The position numbers and the translations under genes were made by a program. Below the pieces are notes generated by a model, which saw only the letters and a program-made list of their open reading frames with translations, did not search any database and was not told where the DNA came from. A stretch of 11,428 bases of DNA from Bacteroides sp. CAG:709 (GTDB lineage Bacteria; Bacteroidota; Bacteroidia; Bacteroidales; UBA932), in assembly GCA_000434935.1 (NCBI GenBank), contig FR882208.1, positions 69,388 through 80,815 of the forward strand. The letters run 5' to 3'. Of the stretch, positions 5,849-11,428 are shown piece by piece (within the stretch, counting starts at the first letter, position 1; each line of letters opens with the position of its first letter).

Positions 5849-8800
5849 TTACTTAACCTTTACAGTTCCACGGTAAGCATCATTGGCCCGATAATGAGGG
5901 GCATAGAGCGACTCGATTACCGGAACCGGGGCTGTAAATTCACCCGCCTGGGTCACGAAGAACGCCTCGGAAATCACGGTATTCTCCTCCGGATAAGAAT
6001 CGAACATATACTCGGTACGGTAAGCCTTAACGTTCCTATATCCCTGAGGAGCAAACGAATACCAATCATTGACACGAAGCGGGGCCATCCGCCAGCCATA
6101 GTAGCCTGAAAGCTGGTCCACCGGACGGAAGGCAGCTTCACGCGGAACCGTCAGCCTTACGAAACTGCGATTCTCATCATTGTGGATGCGATACTCGGCA
6201 ATCACCTTTTCACCCACATCAAGCATCTCACCTTCAGCAAGTTCCACCTTTTCAACCTTGCCTGAGTCAGAAGCCGATTCACGGAAGAAACGCCTCTGGA
6301 GAGTAAATCCGTTGCCGGATGCGGCAATCTCCGCGAAAGGCTTGGTATAAGTCTTAGTCAACACAACCACGCTCGTAGACTTGATCTCGGCACTGCCGTT
6401 CATCACGGAATTGACGGCATCCACGAATGCAGGTTCGGCATCCCAATGCTGGGTTTCCTTCTGGAGCATAAGCCACAAACGGATGCCGTCAGCGATATGA
6501 GGCGCATAATCCGTAAGCAAATCGCAAAGCATCGAATGCGCATAAGCCTCGCTCTCAAGCAATCCACGGAAAGGCATCACCGCATTAGGATAATACATGC
6601 CGCCGTCCTTGTGCTCCACTGCATATTCCATAAGCGAAACCACATCCGCTTCCAATGACTTCGTCAGTTTCTTGTCAATGTTGAAGCAGCCAAGCCCCCA
6701 CGCCTTAGCAAGACGGCAGCCTTCATCAGAAGCCGCAAGAGCACGTAAAGTCATGATTCTGCGCGCCTTGCCGAGAATATATCCATTCATGCCACGCACC
6801 TTCTTCGGCACGAGATATTCCTTCGCATCCTTCCGGAAAACATCCAATCTCTTGCCGGCAAAAGTTCCGGTCAACTGCTTCACTTCGAAATGAACAGAAG
6901 CAAACATTGACCTGACATACATATATTGTTCATCAGAGACGGCACCGCACCAGAGCGGGCAGAGCGCCGGAGTGCTGAAATGGCTCTTGTCGAGATAACG
7001 GACAGCTGAACGGAGCACCGCATCCACATCAGCGCACGACGCCGCATCAGCAGATACCGGAGCGGAACCATCCAGATAACCGGCCGCAATCATCTTCGAG
7101 AACCGTTCCAGAAGCGTCGCCGTGATGACAGGAGATGACTTCATTCCCTCGAACCAGGCAAAGCCACCATCCGCATTGTGACAAGCGAATACTTTTGCAA
7201 ACAGTTCACTGTCAAGCATTTCCGTTTCAACATCAGAAGGCATGCGTGAAAGCGCGCGCAACTGTGCAGCAACTCCGCGGACATACATTGCCTCCGAAAG
7301 AGAAAGCACGTCCTTGCCGGCAGGAGCCACTTTGGAAGGAATAGCATCGCGAATCATGTCAATGATACTGATTACCTCAGCATCAGCATCATCCCCCGCG
7401 ACATTCACGAACATGCCACGCAGCTGCGCCGTCAGGGAATCCTTATCCATACCTGCACGGAGAACAGCGGAATGCGATTCCGTAAGTGTCTGGGCAGCAG
7501 GATATACAGGAACATTGACAAACATTCCGTCAGAGTATTTCACGCCAGCCGTTTCATCAGCCTTGAACACAAGTTTGAAGCCGAGGTCGGCAGGCAATGC
7601 TGCACCCGCGAGAAGTTCAGCGACATTGACATCGAACATTGACTTGACGGTCTCCCCTCCCGGAACGGTCACCTTACGCTTCATCACCGAAAGCGGCTTG
7701 GCACCGGCAGCCTCCAACGCCTTGTAATCCTTACCGGCATAAACGGACAGGGTCAATGTTCCCGAGACATTGTGCTCCACCACGGAAGAAACCGACGCCG
7801 CAAGTCGATATTTGTCGCCACAATAAAGGCACGACGGCTCTACCACATTGACTTTCAACGGTATAGTCACCATCATCTCACGACGGAGAGCGGCATTGTG
7901 CATCTTCCTGTCATGGGCATAAAGCGAAACGACGTATGTGGAAAGTTTGTCGGAAGTGCTGAACGAAAATGAGATGTTCCCATCCTTGTCAGAGCGCAGG
8001 AAAGGCTTGAATGCCAACACATTGGCAAACCGTTCACGAATCGGCACGGAAATGTCGGCACCGGCATCGGCTATTGCCGCACTTTCGTTGCAGACCACCT
8101 CAGATTCCTCCAGGCAATCCATCGCGGCCGAGCGGGTAGCCATCGCATAGCAGAAGCGCTTGTCGGAACGGCGCCCATACCCGACGAAATAATCACCCCT
8201 CACAAAACCCGGTGCCGCAGAAACGCTCACCGGAGCCGCATGAAATTCGTTCCTCCGGAAAACATCCCAGACATTCGGTGCAATGATTTCCGTACTCTTG
8301 TCAAACACGGCAGCCAGACATTCCACACCAGGCAAAGTCTTGATATTGAGCGTATAAGCAGATGCCGGACATGCCTTGTCCTCGAATGTTGCAAACTCCA
8401 GAGGCAGGCTGAACAAATCACGTTTTCTGTGGAATTCATAGTTTTCCGAAACCATTCCGGATTTCTTGAAATAAAATATCTGAACAGAAATCGCGTCAGG
8501 ATATGTGTCTTTATAGTCGAAAGAAAGACGTGTCAGGGAACCTGATTCACCACGTTTGCCGGACAGCGTTACAAGCCTGGTTTCCAGCAACTTGGCATTC
8601 GTACCGAAGACTTCCGCCAATGCCCATACAGGGGCACCGTCAGCAGTCCCGAAAAGCAGTTCCGCATGTTCACCGGCATTGACCTCATCCTTAACCGGAA
8701 CAATCACATCCTTCACCGGAGCATCCAGAACGCTGTCGGTATCACGCAAAAGAAGGATTTTCAATGTCGTCGTATCCGAATATTCACGCCCAGAGCCGCT

Positions 8801-11254
8801 GGTCACAGCCGCAGACGCCTTCAATTCATAAAGGCCGGAGCGCAGGTTTTTCATGTCTATGTTTTCCAATGCACCTGACTGGGCCGACGATTCCACAACC
8901 ACCTTACCAGCCTCATTGCTAAGCACATAAGCAATCCTGACAGGAACAGGCTCACCTTCTCTTGACTCCACGGAAAGTTTCACGGCAGCTACATCGGACA
9001 TCAGAATCGAAGGCGCGTCTACATAGAACCGCCCATCCCGCTCATTCACTGAACGTACTCTTCCATTCGACTCATTGGTCAACTCCGCATTGACCTCTAG
9101 TCCGCCGGTCACCCACATTGATTTGTTGTATTCGTGAGTCTCGCCTGTCGCATCGGTAATCTTTACAGCCACATTGTAGTGATACCAATTAAATTTGTCG
9201 TCAGCACGGAATTTCACCGAGAAAGTGCCGTCAGCAGCAATTTCCAATGCTCCGGAGGCAATGAGCTTGTCATAACTCGTCACTTCATAGACAGCATTGT
9301 CCGATGAAACGGCATGCCCCGTGAAACTGGTAATCTTTCCGGCCGCAACAATCTCATCACCAGGAAAATACAATTTAGCTGTCTTATCGAAGGCGACATC
9401 GAAAGTAGGCAGCACAAACTCATCCACGCGGAAAGATTTCGTAAAGGCACCACCGAGTTTGTTCGATTCCGCTATTACAGTAATTTGATACCAACCGTTC
9501 CTGCCGTCTGAAGGAAGGGCGAATTGTCCGGCAATGGAGCCGAAGTCATTGGTCGCAAGAGTACGTGAATCAATCTTCTTGCCCTCGGCATTGAACAAAG
9601 AAACTTTATATTTCTCGTCGGCAGGAGCGGTCTCCGCAAAGTTCACGTAATCTGTCTTATATATAACCGCCTTGAAATCAACGGTATCGCCCGGATTGTA
9701 CGCCCCGCGGTCAATATAGATATTGCAGCATTGCGTCTTCTTTTCAGTTGTCGTCTCGTCATTCACTCGTGAATTTCCCCAGATGGAGACATCGCAGCTT
9801 TCATGAAGATACCCATTTTCATCGGTAAATCTGCACACCAACGTATAACGTGAAGGGACGTCCATCTGCTTCGCAATCTCCACAGGAAGAGGCGTAAACC
9901 CATTGAAATTCAAATCTTTATATACAGATACCGTCTTACCTGATTTCCGGAGTTCAATATCGGCTTTCCGTATCGGTTCTCCTGTTTCATAGTCAGCCGC
10001 ATAAACGCAGATGCCCCGGTTTTCCGTTCGGGTCGCAAAAGAAATTCTCCGTGACTGGAAAGTGATACATTCTTCCACCTTGCCGGAAACAGCCTTGATT
10101 TCATACTCGCCGTCGTTTATCTGCGGCAAGTCAAGTGTCAATGTATCAGCAATATAGAAACTGCACCTTTCATTTTTCAGCGTCTTGTCAATGACTGCAC
10201 CGGCAGATTTCACCGACGGCAGCGCCATGCTCAGGTGTACCGACTTTAAATTTTTCAGAACGGCGATAATCTTCCCGTCCTCAACTCTCAGTCCAATGTT
10301 CTTATCCGTCAGATCCCGGACAATATCGCCGACGGAATTCAAGCCTCCGACAATCTTGGCCTCATCACCATTGAAAGCCTTCCTTGCCTTTTCGAAGTCC
10401 TGACATTCCTTGTAGAACGCCTCATAATCAGCTGAACCGGCACCGGATTTTTCCATTTCATCGAAGCGAAAAACCAGGATATCCGCCTTGGCATACATTG
10501 AAACAGCCTTGCCCTCATATTTATCTGCAAATTTCTGCAGTTCAGCCAGTTTCGCATCACGTGCCAGGGAATTGAGACTAGCTTCGAGATATTCCAGATA
10601 TACGCCCAAAGGATATGAATCCCGTTCATAGTCTTTCAATGCGGCATGAATTTCACCCTCATTGACATTCGGATAAGAAGTGAACGGAAGCAACTGCCAA
10701 AGCGCATACTCATAGTCATTGGCATAAAACTCCGGCAGGAACGGGGCTAGAGTCGCGCCGAGACCGCCGTAACGTGAGAGCCCGACGCGATAGAAAGCAT
10801 CATTGCGGCTGGATTTCAATGACTTGGCATAGTCCTGGACATATTTCAGGATGGCAAGAGGCGAATCGCCGCCACGTCTGCCCATCCACGTAAAGGTGAC
10901 TACCGGTTCATCGAATTTCCTGACATTGTCTGCAAATTCAGCAGCCAGAGAGTCTGCAAGTTTCCAGTTCCGATCGGTAACTGCCTCCACATATCGTGTC
11001 GAAGCATCATAGAAATCCCACGCAAGACGCTGGTCCATAGCCCTGTCACGTATCTGTGCAAGAATTTCCTCCTGGAGTTTCGGCCTGTCCTGCTGCACGG
11101 CCTTGTTCCAGTCCGCCCAAAGTCCGGTCAGCACATGGCCTTGTTCATCCGTCGCCTGAGATTTGTCTTTTCTGAGAAATGCGTTCATAGTCAATGTGGT
11201 TAAAATCAGTGTTATCAGTCCTGTAAAGACCAGTGTCAATGTCTTCCGTTTCAT
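5849..11254 (-). CDS. Alpha-2-macroglobulin family protein without thioester (large envelope protein)
   Basis: An 1801-residue protein starting MKRKTLTLVF, with a hydrophobic segment (about 6-24) and no lipobox Cys; it may be a signal peptide or an uncleaved inner-membrane anchor. Residues about 40-310 look helical. MG2 is at about 510-600 (IYIDRGAYNPGDTVDFK), MG3 at about 610-715 (VDEFVLPTFDV, FPGDEI), and the A2M domain at about 1068-1160 (PIRERFANVLAFKPFL, DGNISFSFSTSDKLSTYVVSL). A thioester-domain-like helical region follows (about 1285-1620, with DGGFAWFEG at 1362-1370), then a C-terminal MG10-like domain (about 1645-1801). The CxEQ thioester motif is absent where it should lie (about 1300-1315), so covalent trapping of proteases is not expected; this recalls the thioester-less YfaS/MagD branch. 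Bacterial relatives are thought to protect the periplasm from proteases. No pbpC neighbour is seen. The start is the only good ATG before the hydrophobic segment. Confidence 0.93.
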   Translation of the reverse strand: MKRKTLTLVFTGLITLILTTLTMNAFLRKDKSQATDEQGHVLTGLWADWNKAVQQDRPKLQEEILAQIRDRAMDQRLAWDFYDASTRYVEAVTDRNWKLADSLAAEFADNVRKFDEPVVTFTWMGRRGGDSPLAILKYVQDYAKSLKSSRNDAFYRVGLSRYGGLGATLAPFLPEFYANDYEYALWQLLPFTSYPNVNEGEIHAALKDYERDSYPLGVYLEYLEASLNSLARDAKLAELQKFADKYEGKAVSMYAKADILVFRFDEMEKSGAGSADYEAFYKECQDFEKARKAFNGDEAKIVGGLNSVGDIVRDLTDKNIGLRVEDGKIIAVLKNLKSVHLSMALPSVKSAGAVIDKTLKNERCSFYIADTLTLDLPQINDGEYEIKAVSGKVEECITFQSRRISFATRTENRGICVYAADYETGEPIRKADIELRKSGKTVSVYKDLNFNGFTPLPVEIAKQMDVPSRYTLVCRFTDENGYLHESCDVSIWGNSRVNDETTTEKKTQCCNIYIDRGAYNPGDTVDFKAVIYKTDYVNFAETAPADEKYKVSLFNAEGKKIDSRTLATNDFGSIAGQFALPSDGRNGWYQITVIAESNKLGGAFTKSFRVDEFVLPTFDVAFDKTAKLYFPGDEIVAAGKITSFTGHAVSSDNAVYEVTSYDKLIASGALEIAADGTFSVKFRADDKFNWYHYNVAVKITDATGETHEYNKSMWVTGGLEVNAELTNESNGRVRSVNERDGRFYVDAPSILMSDVAAVKLSVESREGEPVPVRIAYVLSNEAGKVVVESSAQSGALENIDMKNLRSGLYELKASAAVTSGSGREYSDTTTLKILLLRDTDSVLDAPVKDVIVPVKDEVNAGEHAELLFGTADGAPVWALAEVFGTNAKLLETRLVTLSGKRGESGSLTRLSFDYKDTYPDAISVQIFYFKKSGMVSENYEFHRKRDLFSLPLEFATFEDKACPASAYTLNIKTLPGVECLAAVFDKSTEIIAPNVWDVFRRNEFHAAPVSVSAAPGFVRGDYFVGYGRRSDKRFCYAMATRSAAMDCLEESEVVCNESAAIADAGADISVPIRERFANVLAFKPFLRSDKDGNISFSFSTSDKLSTYVVSLYAHDRKMHNAALRREMMVTIPLKVNVVEPSCLYCGDKYRLAASVSSVVEHNVSGTLTLSVYAGKDYKALEAAGAKPLSVMKRKVTVPGGETVKSMFDVNVAELLAGAALPADLGFKLVFKADETAGVKYSDGMFVNVPVYPAAQTLTESHSAVLRAGMDKDSLTAQLRGMFVNVAGDDADAEVISIIDMIRDAIPSKVAPAGKDVLSLSEAMYVRGVAAQLRALSRMPSDVETEMLDSELFAKVFACHNADGGFAWFEGMKSSPVITATLLERFSKMIAAGYLDGSAPVSADAASCADVDAVLRSAVRYLDKSHFSTPALCPLWCGAVSDEQYMYVRSMFASVHFEVKQLTGTFAGKRLDVFRKDAKEYLVPKKVRGMNGYILGKARRIMTLRALAASDEGCRLAKAWGLGCFNIDKKLTKSLEADVVSLMEYAVEHKDGGMYYPNAVMPFRGLLESEAYAHSMLCDLLTDYAPHIADGIRLWLMLQKETQHWDAEPAFVDAVNSVMNGSAEIKSTSVVVLTKTYTKPFAEIAASGNGFTLQRRFFRESASDSGKVEKVELAEGEMLDVGEKVIAEYRIHNDENRSFVRLTVPREAAFRPVDQLSGYYGWRMAPLRVNDWYSFAPQGYRNVKAYRTEYMFDSYPEENTVISEAFFVTQAGEFTAPVPVIESLYAPHYRANDAYRGTVKVK

Positions 11255-11313
11255 GGCATAATCAGTTTTTACAATATCCGTTTCTATAATGCAACTGTTT
11301 GGGATTCATTGCA

Positions 11314-11347
11314 TGACTCAAGTTTCGAAAGTGCTAAACTTGAGACA
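11314..11347 (-). terminator. Hairpin directly after folC, possible terminator or attenuating stem
   Basis: CTCAAGTTT at 11317-11325 pairs perfectly with AAACTTGAG at 11336-11344 (10-base loop); two more pairs follow a single A·A mismatch. It starts right after the folC stop codon. No U-tract follows on either strand, so termination may be incomplete. No convincing TAnnTTTG box is seen between it and the macroglobulin start, so that gene may be read partly from the folC transcript. Confidence 0.5.
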
Positions 11348-11348
11348 G

Positions 11349-11428
11349 TCAGAAACAAGGAACAGCTTCGGAGACCACGAACGTGGATCCTCCTATGTAA
11401 ATCAGAGGGTTACCGCCATAGGCAGCGG
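11349..11428 (-). CDS. folC: C-terminus of a probable dihydrofolate synthase / folylpolyglutamate synthase (partial)
   Basis: Only the last 25 codons and the stop are in the window; the gene continues past the right edge. The readable end, GGNPLIYIGGSTFVVSEAV followed by PCF, matches the end of the FolC Mur-ligase-like fold, where a hydrophobic strand leads into a conserved GS(T/F)xxV motif and a final helix. FolC adds glutamate to dihydropteroate and to folates in the cytoplasm. It lies on the same strand as the macroglobulin gene, 94 bases upstream, separated by a hairpin. With so little sequence, another Mur-ligase relative cannot be excluded. Confidence 0.65.
   Translation of the reverse strand, partial: AAYGGNPLIYIGGSTFVVSEAVPCF

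Noticed and set aside
8108..8119. CLEE (residues 1047-1050 of the macroglobulin), similar to the thioester motif CLEQ.
   Set aside because: It lies before the A2M domain rather than in the thioester domain and lacks the Gln needed for the bond.

Overview
The window looks like chromosomal DNA from a Bacteroidales bacterium of intermediate GC content, probably a gut or host-associated lineage. The clues are promoters of the Bacteroidetes type (-7 box TAnnTTTG, clearest upstream of the tRNA gene), AT-rich leaders without Shine-Dalgarno sequences, a short bacterial glucose-6-phosphate isomerase, a large secreted GH31 enzyme, and a roughly 1800-residue alpha-2-macroglobulin-like protein. No phage, plasmid, transposase or CRISPR genes are visible.

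Layout from left to right. Positions 1-310 contain no convincing gene: a GC-rich stretch with a run of short hairpins (1-180), then a long terminator-like hairpin (205-243), both partly enclosed by a 15-bp inverted repeat. Positions 311-1654 (minus) are pgi. A 192-bp divergent intergenic region carries a -7 box on each strand. Positions 1847-5320 (plus) encode an exported two-domain enzyme: a glycerophosphodiester phosphodiesterase (GDPD) followed by a complete GH31 alpha-glycosidase. The 332-bp convergent gap (5321-5652) is rich in palindromes, including a 24-bp perfect inverted repeat, an 18-bp perfect palindrome and a GTGCGCA/TGCGCAC dyad around AAAACGTTTT. It ends with the intrinsic terminator of a minus-strand tRNA-Val(UAC) gene (5653-5727), which has its own promoter. 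Positions 5849-11254 (minus) encode an alpha-2-macroglobulin family protein without a thioester motif. The right edge holds the last 25 codons of what is most likely folC, with a hairpin just after its stop.

How the genes may relate. The GDPD-GH31 protein has the catalytic residues of both families and a signal peptide, so it probably acts outside the cytoplasm on a substrate with both a glycerophosphodiester and an alpha-glycosidic bond. Candidates are glucosylated glycerophosphate polymers or glycerophospho-glycolipids; this is inference. If it releases glucose, the divergent pgi would act two steps later, after uptake and phosphorylation. The macroglobulin-like protein is probably a periplasmic or envelope protein. 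tRNA-Val and folC are housekeeping genes with no evident link. The GDPD-GH31 fusion and the palindrome cluster behind it are the most unusual features.
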